64,000 nt of DNA from Rhizobiales bacterium Y(2018). GTDB lineage: Bacteria > Pseudomonadota > Alphaproteobacteria > Rhizobiales > Aestuariivirgaceae. Shown piece by piece: positions 27,240 to 36,457 of this stretch (its first letter is position 1; each line of letters begins with the position of its first letter). The position numbers and the translations under genes were made by a program. The DNA lies in contig SCPD01000008.1 in the NCBI GenBank assembly GCA_005502925.1, positions 1 through 64,000 of the forward strand, in the 5' to 3' direction. The notes beneath the pieces are model-generated. The model was not told where the DNA came from and made no database searches. It saw only the letters and a program-made list of their open reading frames with translations.

Positions 27240-28037
27240 TCAGGGTTGCGGGGCCGCTCGTTTTGCGAGGGTAAGCTTGATGATGACGGCCGCCAGGGTC
27301 GCGGCGACCATCACTGTGGAAATGGCGGCGACCGCCGGATCGACGCGCTCCATGATGCTCGACCAGATGGTCTGCGGCAATGTGCGGACCTTGCGGGCGG
27401 TGATGAACAGGATGACGATGATCTCATCCCACGAGGTGATGAAGGCGAAAATGCCGCCCGAGACGACACCGGGCAGGATATTAGGCAGGATGATGCGGCG
27501 CAGCACCGTGAGGGGCCGAGCGCCGAGCGAGCGGGCGGCGTATTCGAGGCGATGGTCGAAGCCCGACAAAGCCGCCGAGACGGTGATCATTACCAAGGGC
27601 ACGCAGATGGTCGTATGGGCGACGATGACGCCCCAGACCGTGTCGAGCCAACCAAGGTCGATCCAGCTCTTGTAGAAGGCGAGCGCATGAACGATCGACG
27701 GCACGATCAGCGGCGCCAGGACCATCAAACGCAGCAGCTGCATGCGGCGTCCGCCGATGCGCCACATGCCGACCGCGCACAGCGTGCCGATGACGACGGA
27801 GAGCACGGTGGTGACGCTGGCGATCAGGAGGCTCGTCAATATGCCGCCCGACCAGCGCCGGTCGAAGAGGAGCGTCTCATAATGGCGAAGTGACAAAGCT
27901 TCGCTCGGGAAAGACAGATAGCGCTCCGGCGTGAAGGAGACCGGGATCACGACGAGGAGCGGGGCGATGAGAAAGAGGACACCGGCCCAGGCGAGGCCGC
28001 GCAGAATGTTGCCGGGAATTGACTTCGGCAGCCTCAT
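27240..28037 (-). CDS. Polyamine-type ABC transporter permease (PotC family)
   Basis: Inner-membrane permease of 265 residues from the second importer, with about six membrane segments. The ATPase-docking loop is EYAARSLGARPLTVLRRIIL (near 163), followed by FITSWDEIIVILFITARKVR, the block typical of PotC-type subunits. It overlaps the PotB-type gene by four bases and precedes the amidohydrolase gene by 25 bases. Confidence 0.92.
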   Translation of the reverse strand: MRLPKSIPGNILRGLAWAGVLFLIAPLLVVIPVSFTPERYLSFPSEALSLRHYETLLFDRRWSGGILTSLLIASVTTVLSVVIGTLCAVGMWRIGGRRMQLLRLMVLAPLIVPSIVHALAFYKSWIDLGWLDTVWGVIVAHTTICVPLVMITVSAALSGFDHRLEYAARSLGARPLTVLRRIILPNILPGVVSGGIFAFITSWDEIIVILFITARKVRTLPQTIWSSIMERVDPAVAAISTVMVAATLAAVIIKLTLAKRAAPQP

Positions 28038-28855
28038 CGCCGCGAGCCTCCGAGCACCGAATCCCAGTCGGCGAAGCGGCCGGCGATGAAGACGACGGCG
28101 AGCACGACGGAGAGCAGCATGGTGGCGAGCGCCGCGGCGATGCCCCAGTCATACCCTTGCGAGATGAGGAGCGCGATATATTCGGCGATCATCACGATGC
28201 GGCCGCCGCCCAGGATCGCCGGCGTCACATAGAAGCCGAGCGAGAAGATGAAGACGATAACAAAGGCGCTGTAGAGGCCGGGCAGGCTCAAGGGCAGGAA
28301 GACACGGCGGAAAGCGGTGAAGGGACGGGCACCCAAAGCGCGCGCCGCCGAGATGAGCTTCGGATCGATGCCCTTCATCGCGGCGTAGAGCGGCAGGATG
28401 CCGAAGGGCAGCATGTAATGGACCATTCCGAGCATCACGCCGAACTGGTTGCGCACCAGCTGCACCGGCTCATCGGTGAGGCCCGTCCATTGCAGCAGGC
28501 CGTTGACGGGACCTGAATTGTTGAGCACCGCGATCCAGGCGAAAGCGCGCACCAGCACCGAGACCCAGAGCGGCACCAGGATGCACAGCATCATCCACAT
28601 GCGGGTGCGCTCGGAGACCTGCACCAGCACATAGGCGATAAGATAGGAGATGAGCAGGGTGGCGAGGGTGGTGATGGCGCAGATCTCGACCGTCGTCCAC
28701 ACCATGCGATGGATCGGCGCCGAGGTGAGCACGGCGCCGTAATTGGCGACGAAGCCTTGGCCATCGGTGGCGCTGATCATCAGGATGCGCGCCAGCGGCA
28801 GCAGATAGAGAAAGAAGAGAAGGAGCGCCGCAGGCAGCACGAAGAGTACATACAT
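28034..28855 (-). CDS. Polyamine-type ABC transporter permease (PotB family)
   Basis: Inner-membrane permease of 273 residues. It opens with a first membrane segment (VLFVLPAALLLFFLYLLPLA). CILVPLWVSVLVRAFAWIAV lies near residue 90 and the docking loop ISAARALGARPFTAFRRVFL near 187. It is 23 bases after the binding-protein gene and overlaps the PotC-type gene. The pair shares general organisation with the first importer (17.9-19.5 kb) but differs enough in sequence to look like a distinct system rather than a recent copy. Confidence 0.92.
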   Translation of the reverse strand: MYVLFVLPAALLLFFLYLLPLARILMISATDGQGFVANYGAVLTSAPIHRMVWTTVEICAITTLATLLISYLIAYVLVQVSERTRMWMMLCILVPLWVSVLVRAFAWIAVLNNSGPVNGLLQWTGLTDEPVQLVRNQFGVMLGMVHYMLPFGILPLYAAMKGIDPKLISAARALGARPFTAFRRVFLPLSLPGLYSAFVIVFIFSLGFYVTPAILGGGRIVMIAEYIALLISQGYDWGIAAALATMLLSVVLAVVFIAGRFADWDSVLGGSRR

Positions 28856-28878
28856 GGCGGCGCTCCCAGGTCAGCGCG

Positions 28879-29979
28879 TCAGGAGGAGACCACGTCGAGG
28901 AAGCGCTTTTCCGCTTCCTGATGGTTCTTGGCGTACCATTCCTCATTCTGGAAGACCTGGATCGCCAGGTTTTCAGGCGAGCCGGGATTCTTCGACGCGA
29001 GTTCGGGGGCGAGCTTGGCGGTTTCCGGATTGGCCGGGCCCTGGCTCAGCTCTTTCAGCAGGATCAGCTGCTTCTCGGGCTCCTGCATGGAAGCGAGGAA
29101 CTCGAACACCGCCTTGCCGGCGGGATTGCCCTTCGGCACGACCCAGACGCCCGGCTGCACGATGCCCTGATTGAACGTGTATTTGAAACGGCCTTGCGAT
29201 TCATCCGCCAGCATGGTGGAGCGTGTGTGCCAGATCTGGCCCATCGTCACTTCGCCATCGCGGAAGACCTGCTGACTGCTGGCGCCATTGTCCCACAGAA
29301 CGAGATGCTCCTTGAGCTCCTTGATCTTGTTCAAAGCGCGGTCCATGTCGATCGGATAGACCTTGGAAGGCTCGACACCGTCGGCGATCAAGGCCGCTTC
29401 GAGCACGCCGACCATGTATTTCCACACGACGCGTTTGCCGGGGAAACGCTTCACATCCCAGAAATCGACCCAGGTCTTCGGCTCCTCACCGCCGAAAGCC
29501 TTGCTGTCCCAGGTCAAGACTGAGCTGTAGATGTAGCCGGTGGCGCCCCATTGATAAGCGAGGCCGGGAACGATCTTGTTCTTGTCGACGATCGTATAGT
29601 CGATGGGCTCGAGCAGGCCTTCGGGGCCAAGCGACGACTGGGTGCCGAGGCCGCTGTCGCAGACATCCCAGGTAACGTTCTTCGATTCGACCATGGCGCG
29701 GATCTTGCCGCGGGTCGGGCCTGAGCCGTCGAACTGGATGGCGACGCCGGCTTTTTCCTCATAGGGAGCGCCCCAGGCCTTGCGATAGACCTCCTCGGCG
29801 TCACCGCCCCACATGGAAAAGATGATTTCCTTGGTCTGGGCATTAGCCTCGCACCAATTCGGCAGAGCGCCCGCGGCGCCCAAAGCGGCCAGAACCTGCA
29901 TGAAGCGCCGGCGCGACATCTGGCCGGTCCGCACCTTTTCAGCGACGATCGCCAGGCTGTCTTGAATGATAGATGTCAT
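28879..29979 (-). CDS. Polyamine-type ABC transporter substrate-binding protein (PotD family)
   Basis: A periplasmic binding protein of 366 residues. A Tat signal is visible as SRRRFMQVLAALGAAGALP (about 20-38). The mature part includes IIFSMWGGDAEEVYRKAWG and TWVDFWDVKRFPGKRVVWKY, the latter shared with the binding protein at 15.7 kb. The ATG at 29979 has GAGGGAG seven bases upstream, so it is preferred to a longer frame from 30051. First gene of the second importer operon; ligand possibly an amine or amide. Confidence 0.9.
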   Translation of the reverse strand: MTSIIQDSLAIVAEKVRTGQMSRRRFMQVLAALGAAGALPNWCEANAQTKEIIFSMWGGDAEEVYRKAWGAPYEEKAGVAIQFDGSGPTRGKIRAMVESKNVTWDVCDSGLGTQSSLGPEGLLEPIDYTIVDKNKIVPGLAYQWGATGYIYSSVLTWDSKAFGGEEPKTWVDFWDVKRFPGKRVVWKYMVGVLEAALIADGVEPSKVYPIDMDRALNKIKELKEHLVLWDNGASSQQVFRDGEVTMGQIWHTRSTMLADESQGRFKYTFNQGIVQPGVWVVPKGNPAGKAVFEFLASMQEPEKQLILLKELSQGPANPETAKLAPELASKNPGSPENLAIQVFQNEEWYAKNHQEAEKRFLDVVSS

Positions 29980-30233
29980 GTTTGCTCCCTCGCGGCCCTG
30001 TTTTGTGGCCGTCTTGTCCGGCAGCTTGACCAACAAGAAGGAGGCTGGCAAGTATTATTACCATGCGGATATTAAATTATCCGCAGTAAATTTCCTGACT
30101 CAGGGGAAGAATGCAAGGCGTTTTGTTTTATTTATAAAACAAATGTTCTCCTGATGTTTCTTAAGCTTCGTTAAGTCAACGGGACACATTTTAACCGGAT
30201 TTTTGCCAGAACCTATTATGGCACACGAAGTGT
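29980..30233. promoter_or_regulatory. Divergent promoter region with two 22-nt dyads
   Basis: The gap between the importer operon and tamA is AT-rich and contains two perfect dyads of equal width. TGCGGATA-N6-TATCCGCA spans 30064-30085, and TTTGTTTTA-N4-TAAAACAAA spans 30122-30143. The first lies about 85 bases upstream of the binding-protein gene and is a good candidate operator for the PuuR-like regulator. The second may be a regulator site or an extruding AT-rich palindrome. No gene is seen. Confidence 0.5.
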
Positions 30234-32201
30234 ATGTGGTGGGGCGTTGTGCGTTTGCGGGCAATTTCGAAATTCACGAGCAATCTTTTGGTGTTATGCA
30301 CCGCAAGCGCGCTCTTTTCAGGCTTCATGGCCGTGCCCGGTCACAGCCAGTCCTTCTTTGATGGCATAACCTCGTGGTTCACCGGCAAAAAGGCCGTAGA
30401 ACCGATCGCCGATGCCTTGCCGTACAAAGTGAATATCAAGATCGATCACGGTGACAGCGGCCTCAGATCGGCGATCGAGGACAGCTCCAATCTGATCACG
30501 CTTCAGGAGAGCGCCGCGCCTGGCGCGGCAGGCCTCGTGCAGCGCGCATTGTCCGACCAGGAGCGAATCACCGCGGCTCTTTATGACAAGGGCTACTATG
30601 CGGGCGAGATCGACATCCGCATCGCCGATGTCGACGTCAATGATCCGAGCGTCTTCGACGCGGCCGAGACGATGCGGGCGCGGGGTCCGGTCAATGTGCA
30701 GATCAATGTCGATGTCGGTCCGGAGTTCCGCTTCGGCAAGATCCGCGTGCTCGACGCCAAGACGCACCGGCCGATGGATAATCTTCCCGATTTCGAAGAC
30801 AGCGACCTGGTCGAAGGTGAGATCGCCGCGAGCTCGGCCATTGCGCGTGCCGAGCGCGTCATCGCCTCCGACCTGAGAGGCCAGGGCTATCCGTTCGCGA
30901 AGATTGACAGCAAGGACGTCGCCGCCGATCATGTCTCGCGGCGGCTCGAGGTCACGCTTTTCGTCGAGACGGGGCCCAAGGCGCCGTTTGGCCGCTTCAC
31001 CGTGTCGGGCACCGAGGGGCTCGATCCCGAATTCGTCGAAGACCGCATCGACATCGAGGAGGGCGAGCCCTATTCGCCGGAGCGCCTCGACAGATTGCGC
31101 AAGCGCCTGACCTCCTATCCGATCATCGCCGGCGTCAAATTGCGCGAGGCGGAAGAGCTCGACGCCAATGGCCGTCTGCCGGTCGATCTTGAGATCAGCG
31201 AGCGCAAGCCGCGCTATTTCGGCTTCGGCACCAAATATTCGAGCACCGACGGCACGGCGGTCAACGCCTATTGGGGCCATCGCAACCTGTTCGGCGGCGC
31301 CGAGACCTTGCGTATCGACGGCCAGGTCTCGTGGTTCGGCGGCGAGCCCGATGCGGTGCCCGATGCCGATCCCTTCGGTTATGTGCTGAAGGCGACCTTC
31401 ACCAAGCCCGGCATCTACACCGTCGATGACGATTTCCTCGCCGAGGTGGCGTTCCTGCGTGAAGTGACGGATGCCTATGTGCGCGATGCGGTGACGCTCA
31501 ATGCCGGCGTCAAGCGGCAGATCAGCGACGCGTTGTCGGTGCAGGTCGGCGTCGACTTCGAGCAGGCCTATGTCGAGGACACCGACGGCAAGCGCCAGGA
31601 CTCCGTGGCCGGCCTGCCGATCGATATTGTCTATGACACGACGGACTCGCTGCTCGATCCGACGCGCGGCATGCGCTCCGCCGCCCGGCTCGAACCCTTC
31701 GCTTTTCTGGGCCAGGCGGGTGCTGGACCAGTGCTCGCCCGCGGCCAGGTTTCCGCCTATCACGCGATGGATGACCGCAACCGCTTCATCCTGGCCGGCC
31801 GCGTGGCGGGCGGCAGCCTGATCGGCGCGGATCTCAGCGACGTGCCGCCGGCGCGGCGCTTCTACTCGGGCGGCGGCGGCTCGATCCGTGGTTATGATTT
31901 TCAATCGGTCAGTCCGCGCAACGACAAGGGCGACATCATCGGCGGCTTGAGCTATTTCGAGGCGTCGGCCGAGATGCGCATCCGCATCACCGAGACGATC
32001 GGCGTGGTGCCCTTCGTCGACATGGGCGCTGCCTTCGAGGACGAAATGCCGGATTTCTCGGGCCTGCAATATGCGGCGGGCCTGGGCCTTCGCTATTATA
32101 CCGCCATCGGCCCCATCCGCCTCGATGCGGCGGTGCCGCTCAATCCGCGTGAGGACGATACGGGTTATGGCGTTTATGTCAGCATCGGGCAGGCCTTCTG
32201 A
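30234..32201 (+). CDS. tamA: TamA: Omp85-family outer-membrane assembly protein
   Basis: The outer-membrane half of the translocation and assembly module, which helps insert proteins or move lipids to the outer membrane. About 655 residues: a signal peptide (FTSNLLVLCTASALFSGFMA, ending near GHSQS), three POTRA-like repeats (about 60-300; for example VNVQINVDVGPEFRFGKIRV and TLFVETGPKAPFGRFTVSG), then the Omp85 barrel. The barrel lock motif RGYDF occurs in YSGGGGSIRGYDF (near 545), and the chain ends in Phe. The ATG at 30234 or the GTG at 30249 (behind GGTGGGG) could be the start. The stop overlaps the tamB start by one base. Confidence 0.93.
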   Translation: MWWGVVRLRAISKFTSNLLVLCTASALFSGFMAVPGHSQSFFDGITSWFTGKKAVEPIADALPYKVNIKIDHGDSGLRSAIEDSSNLITLQESAAPGAAGLVQRALSDQERITAALYDKGYYAGEIDIRIADVDVNDPSVFDAAETMRARGPVNVQINVDVGPEFRFGKIRVLDAKTHRPMDNLPDFEDSDLVEGEIAASSAIARAERVIASDLRGQGYPFAKIDSKDVAADHVSRRLEVTLFVETGPKAPFGRFTVSGTEGLDPEFVEDRIDIEEGEPYSPERLDRLRKRLTSYPIIAGVKLREAEELDANGRLPVDLEISERKPRYFGFGTKYSSTDGTAVNAYWGHRNLFGGAETLRIDGQVSWFGGEPDAVPDADPFGYVLKATFTKPGIYTVDDDFLAEVAFLREVTDAYVRDAVTLNAGVKRQISDALSVQVGVDFEQAYVEDTDGKRQDSVAGLPIDIVYDTTDSLLDPTRGMRSAARLEPFAFLGQAGAGPVLARGQVSAYHAMDDRNRFILAGRVAGGSLIGADLSDVPPARRFYSGGGGSIRGYDFQSVSPRNDKGDIIGGLSYFEASAEMRIRITETIGVVPFVDMGAAFEDEMPDFSGLQYAAGLGLRYYTAIGPIRLDAAVPLNPREDDTGYGVYVSIGQAF

Positions 32202-35200
32202 TGATGACCCGCCGGATCATACGTTACGGCCTCTATACGCTCCTCGGGCTTGTCGTTCTCGTCGCGGTGCTCTTCGGCTTCATCCAGACGCCGCCGGGCA
32301 AAAGCTTCCTCGCCGGCACCGCCAGCCGGCTCGCTTCCGGCAATGGCCTCGACATCAAGATCAGTGAGATCGGCGGCTTCGTTCCCTCCGGTCTCACCGT
32401 CGGGCGCGTCGAGCTTGCCGATGCCAAGGGAACCTTCGCCACGGCCGAGGGCGTCAATCTCTCCTGGAGCCCGCTGGCGCTGACAGGCGGTCTCATCTCG
32501 GCCGACACCATCGAAGCCCGGAAGATCTCGCTTGAGCGTCTGCCGGAATTGCCGCCGGCACCGGAAGCGACGTCGAGCTCCGGCATCACGGTGCCGCGCC
32601 TCGATCTCAAACATCTCAAGCTCGCCGAGATCGAAATCGGCGCGCCGGTCTTTGGCCAGGCGATGCAATTGTCTTTTGAGGGATCGGCACGTCTCGTCGA
32701 TCCGGCGCAGGGGCTCGCGCTCGATTTCGCGCTCGACCGCACCGATCACGCCGGCCGCATCGCCGGCAAAGTGAATTTCGTTCCCGATACACGTCTTCTC
32801 GACATCGACATCACGGCGGACGAGCCGCAAGGCGGGCTCATTTCCGGCCTGGCGCAGATCGAAGGACGCCCGCCGGTCAATCTGGCCCTCAAGGGCAAGG
32901 GATCGCTGGACGATTTCAAAGCCGATCTGTCCTTTATCGCAGGCGAGGCGGTCAATGCGCAAGGAACCGCCAGCATCGCCCGCGACCAGACCGGTCAGGC
33001 GATCATGCTCGATCTTAATGGCGCGCTGGCGGGGCTGTTGCCGGCCAATCTGCATCCGCTCTTCGAGGGCAGCACGACGCTGAAGGCGCTGCTGCACACC
33101 GATGAAACCCAGATCGTCCAGATCGATGACGTGAAGTTGCAGGCGGCCGGTCTCGGCGCCACGCTCAAGGGCAGTTTCGATACCGAAGCCAGCGCCGCGC
33201 AATTGCGCTTTACGCTGATCGGCGGCGATGCGGCCCGTTATGCGGCGCTGGCGCCTGGTGTCCAATGGCAGGACTGGTTCGTCGACGGCTCGGTTTCCGG
33301 CCCGATCGCCCAGCCTGCGGTCAAGGCCGCCGTCACGCTGACCATGCCGCGCGCGCAAGGCTATGGCGCCGAAATGTTCAGCGCGACGGTCGAAGCGATG
33401 CCGCAAGCCGACGGCTCTTTCGCGCTCACCGCCGATGGCAATGCCAAGGGCCTCGCAGCCGCCGATCCGAAAGTGGGCCAGGCGCTGGGGCAGACGCTCG
33501 ATTTCATAGTGGCCGGCGCTCTCGGCAGCGACGGCAAACCGGCTCTGACCGGCGCCACGATCAAGCTGGCGCCACTCGCCGCCGAATTCACCGGGCGGGC
33601 CACGGCGGAAGCGGCCCAGGGCAAATTGCGTCTGGGCCGGCTCGATCTCGCGGCGTTTTCGCCGCTGGCCGGACGGACGCTGGGCGGCCAATTTTCGGCC
33701 GAGGCCGATCTCGACATGACGCCGGACATGCTGCGGGTGACGGGCAAAGGTAGCTCGATCGGCATCGTCACCGGCATCAAAGCGGTGGATGGACTGCTTA
33801 ATGGACCGGCCGAGCTATCGGGCAGCGTCGAACGCGGTGCCGACGGTGTGCTGGTGGTCAAGGATGCCAATCTCGCCGCGAAGAACCTGGCACTCGCCAT
33901 TGGCGGGCGCATCGACCGCAGCGCCGCCGATCTCAAGGCCGAACTCACGCTCGCCGACATGGCGCTCATCGATCCGAGGCTCAGCGGCAAGGCGCAAGCG
34001 ACCGCGGCCTTTTCGGGCACGCTCGATAAGCTCGATCTCACCTCGAAGCTCAGCATTGCGTCGGGCACCGCCATGGGCAAACCCGTCGAAGGGCTGGAAG
34101 TGCTGGTCAAGGCCGCCGACCTCACCGGGGCGCCGTCGGGCGATCTGACCTTCGGCGGCCGCATCGCCGGCAAGCCGGCGAAGGGCCTCGTGCGTTTCGC
34201 GGCTTTGCCTCAGGACACCTATCGGCTCGATCCGATCGACCTGACGGTCGGCGCCAATCAGGTGAAGGGCGCGCTCAATGCCGTGGCCGGCCTCATCGAT
34301 GGCGATCTGACCGTCAATGCCGGCAATCTCGCCGATCTTTCGGCCCTCGCGCTGACGCCGATGTCGGGCTCGCTCAAGGGCACCGTCAAACTCTCGACCC
34401 AAGGCGGCAAACAGGCCGTGACGGTCAAGGCCAATGCCTCAGCCTTGCGCGTTGCCGAGCAGGCGATCGGCAAGATGAATGTCGATGCCAAAGTGAGCGA
34501 CGCCTTCGGCACGCAGCGCTTCGACGGCAATGTCGACATCGCCGGCAGCACAGCAGGCGGCGTTGCGATCGAGCGGGCGACGATCGAGGCGAGCGGCACC
34601 GGCACCGACAGCACCATCCGTCTGGCCGGTCGCGTTCAAGGCACGGATATCACCGGCGAGGCGCGGGTCAGACCTCAGGGTGCGGCGACGCTTATCGATC
34701 TCAAGTCGCTCGCTTTGGTCAAGGACGGCGTGCGCGCCACGCTCGCCGGCCCGTCCAAAATCGAGATCGCCGGCAGCACTGTCGCCGTCGTCAATTTCGT
34801 CCTGGTTACGGCCAAGGGCCGCGCCGCCGTCTCCGGCAAGGCCGGCCCGGACAGGCTGGCGCTCGATGTGAAGCTCGCCGCTTTGCCTCTGTCGTTGGCC
34901 AAGCTCGGTGGCTATCAGGGTGAGCTCAACGGCACGCTCGAGGGGACGATCAAGGTCGCGGGCTCACCGCAGGCGCCCAACGGACAATATGACGTCCGCA
35001 TCGCCGGCCTGAGCAATCCCGATATCGTGCGCACCGGCTCGGGTCCCTTCGACATCACGCTCGCCGGAAATTTGCGCGACAAGCGCGCGTCGATCGATAT
35101 GGTAATCAAGAATCCGCAGATCCAGGATGCGCGGGTGACCGGGACCATCTCGCTCGCCCAATTGGCGCTCGATCTCAAAGTGGCGGGCGGGGTGCAATTG

Positions 35201-36457
35201 TCGCTCGCCAATCCGATGCTGGCGGCCTCCGGCAACCGGCTCGCCGGCAAGGCCCAGATCAATGCGGCGGTGACCGGCACTGCGGGTGCGCCCAATCTGC
35301 GCGGCACGATACGCCTCGCCGATGCGCGCTTCGATGATGTGGTCAACGGCGTCACCATCTCGAAGATCAATGGCGACATCATCGGCGACGGGCGCGCGCT
35401 GGTGCTGCAGAACATCAAGGGCCAGACCATCAATGGCGGCACCGTGACGCTCTCCGGCAAGGTGACGGTCGACCCGGCCGCCGGCATTCCCGCCGATATC
35501 GGCATCAGCTTCGACAAGGCGACACTGGTTTCGAGCGAGACCGCGCGGCTCGTCGCCGATGGCCGCTTGCAAGCAAGCGGCGCCTTGATGACACGGCCCA
35601 AGATTTCCGGCCGCGTTCAGGTGCGACGCCTCGATATCAACCTGCCCGACAAGCTGTCGGGCGCGGCCAAGCCGATCGAGGTGCGCCATGTCGGCGCCGC
35701 TCCGGGCAAGAAATCCGGCAAGGCGAAGGCGGAAGCGGCCAAGGCCACGAAGGCGGCGTCACCTTTCATCGCCGATCTCGACCTGACGCTGTCGGCGCCC
35801 AATGGCATCTTCGTGCGCGGCATGGGCATGGAAGCCGAGCTTGGCGGCGATCTCTCAGTCCAGGGCACGAGCGCCGAGCCACGCTCACTCGGCGGTTTCG
35901 AGTTCAAGCGTGGCCGTTTCGACGGCTTCGGCAAGCGGCTCGATTTCTCGAAGGGCCTCATTTCCTTCAACGGCTCGCTCGATCCCGAGCTCGATTTCGT
36001 GGCCGAGACCGAAAGCGACGGCATCACCGCCAAGGTGCTGATCTCAGGACCGGCCTCGGCGCCCAAGGTCGGCTTCGCCTCGACCCCGACCTTGCCGCAG
36101 GACGAAGTCATCGCGCGTCTGCTGTTCGACAAGAGCGCCAGCGAACTCACCATGGGCCAGGCGGCGCAGCTCGCCCAGACGATCGCGCAATTGTCGGGCT
36201 CCGGCCCCGGCATGCTCGACAAGATGCGCCAGTCGCTCGGCGTCGACAGTCTCGATGTCGGCACCGACAATGGCGGCGAAGTCGGCATGGGCAAGAGGAT
36301 CAATGACCGCGTCTATCTGGGCGTGAAGCAGGGCGCGCAGCCCAATTCGAGCAAGGTCACGATCGATGTCGACATCACCAAGAATATCCGTGCTCAGGGC
36401 GCCACCGGTGCCGATGGCAGCACCGAAGTCGGCATCGGCGCCGAATGGGACTATTGA
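32201..36457 (+). CDS. tamB: TamB: AsmA-like inner-membrane-anchored translocation/assembly protein
   Basis: A 1418-residue protein anchored by one N-terminal membrane helix (YTLLGLVVLVAVLFGFIQTP, near 11-30), with a long periplasmic beta-taco body rich in repeating short strands. The C-terminal DUF490/TamB domain is recognisable near 1180-1418 (LDLTLSAPNGIFVRGMGMEA; GRFDGFGKRLDFSKGLISF; YLGVKQGAQPNSSKVTIDVD). It bridges inner and outer membranes together with TamA, and probably channels phospholipids or helps barrel insertion. Its ATG overlaps the tamA stop. The end overlaps the convergent GH15 gene by seven bases, so no terminator can lie between them. Confidence 0.95.
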   Translation: MMTRRIIRYGLYTLLGLVVLVAVLFGFIQTPPGKSFLAGTASRLASGNGLDIKISEIGGFVPSGLTVGRVELADAKGTFATAEGVNLSWSPLALTGGLISADTIEARKISLERLPELPPAPEATSSSGITVPRLDLKHLKLAEIEIGAPVFGQAMQLSFEGSARLVDPAQGLALDFALDRTDHAGRIAGKVNFVPDTRLLDIDITADEPQGGLISGLAQIEGRPPVNLALKGKGSLDDFKADLSFIAGEAVNAQGTASIARDQTGQAIMLDLNGALAGLLPANLHPLFEGSTTLKALLHTDETQIVQIDDVKLQAAGLGATLKGSFDTEASAAQLRFTLIGGDAARYAALAPGVQWQDWFVDGSVSGPIAQPAVKAAVTLTMPRAQGYGAEMFSATVEAMPQADGSFALTADGNAKGLAAADPKVGQALGQTLDFIVAGALGSDGKPALTGATIKLAPLAAEFTGRATAEAAQGKLRLGRLDLAAFSPLAGRTLGGQFSAEADLDMTPDMLRVTGKGSSIGIVTGIKAVDGLLNGPAELSGSVERGADGVLVVKDANLAAKNLALAIGGRIDRSAADLKAELTLADMALIDPRLSGKAQATAAFSGTLDKLDLTSKLSIASGTAMGKPVEGLEVLVKAADLTGAPSGDLTFGGRIAGKPAKGLVRFAALPQDTYRLDPIDLTVGANQVKGALNAVAGLIDGDLTVNAGNLADLSALALTPMSGSLKGTVKLSTQGGKQAVTVKANASALRVAEQAIGKMNVDAKVSDAFGTQRFDGNVDIAGSTAGGVAIERATIEASGTGTDSTIRLAGRVQGTDITGEARVRPQGAATLIDLKSLALVKDGVRATLAGPSKIEIAGSTVAVVNFVLVTAKGRAAVSGKAGPDRLALDVKLAALPLSLAKLGGYQGELNGTLEGTIKVAGSPQAPNGQYDVRIAGLSNPDIVRTGSGPFDITLAGNLRDKRASIDMVIKNPQIQDARVTGTISLAQLALDLKVAGGVQLSLANPMLAASGNRLAGKAQINAAVTGTAGAPNLRGTIRLADARFDDVVNGVTISKINGDIIGDGRALVLQNIKGQTINGGTVTLSGKVTVDPAAGIPADIGISFDKATLVSSETARLVADGRLQASGALMTRPKISGRVQVRRLDINLPDKLSGAAKPIEVRHVGAAPGKKSGKAKAEAAKATKAASPFIADLDLTLSAPNGIFVRGMGMEAELGGDLSVQGTSAEPRSLGGFEFKRGRFDGFGKRLDFSKGLISFNGSLDPELDFVAETESDGITAKVLISGPASAPKVGFASTPTLPQDEVIARLLFDKSASELTMGQAAQLAQTIAQLSGSGPGMLDKMRQSLGVDSLDVGTDNGGEVGMGKRINDRVYLGVKQGAQPNSSKVTIDVDITKNIRAQGATGADGSTEVGIGAEWDY

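Noticed and set aside
30161-30174. CtrA-like TTAA...TTAA upstream of tamA
   Set aside because: The spacer is six bases, not seven, so it does not fit the box found at 49825 and 51151.
30318-32069. A 583-codon open frame on the minus strand
   Set aside because: It lies wholly opposite tamA, is rich in Arg/Ala/His with no recognisable domain, and arises from the high-GC codon pattern of tamA.
32174-33691. A 505-codon open frame on the minus strand
   Set aside because: Shadow of tamB; composition is Arg-rich and no motif or ribosome site supports it.
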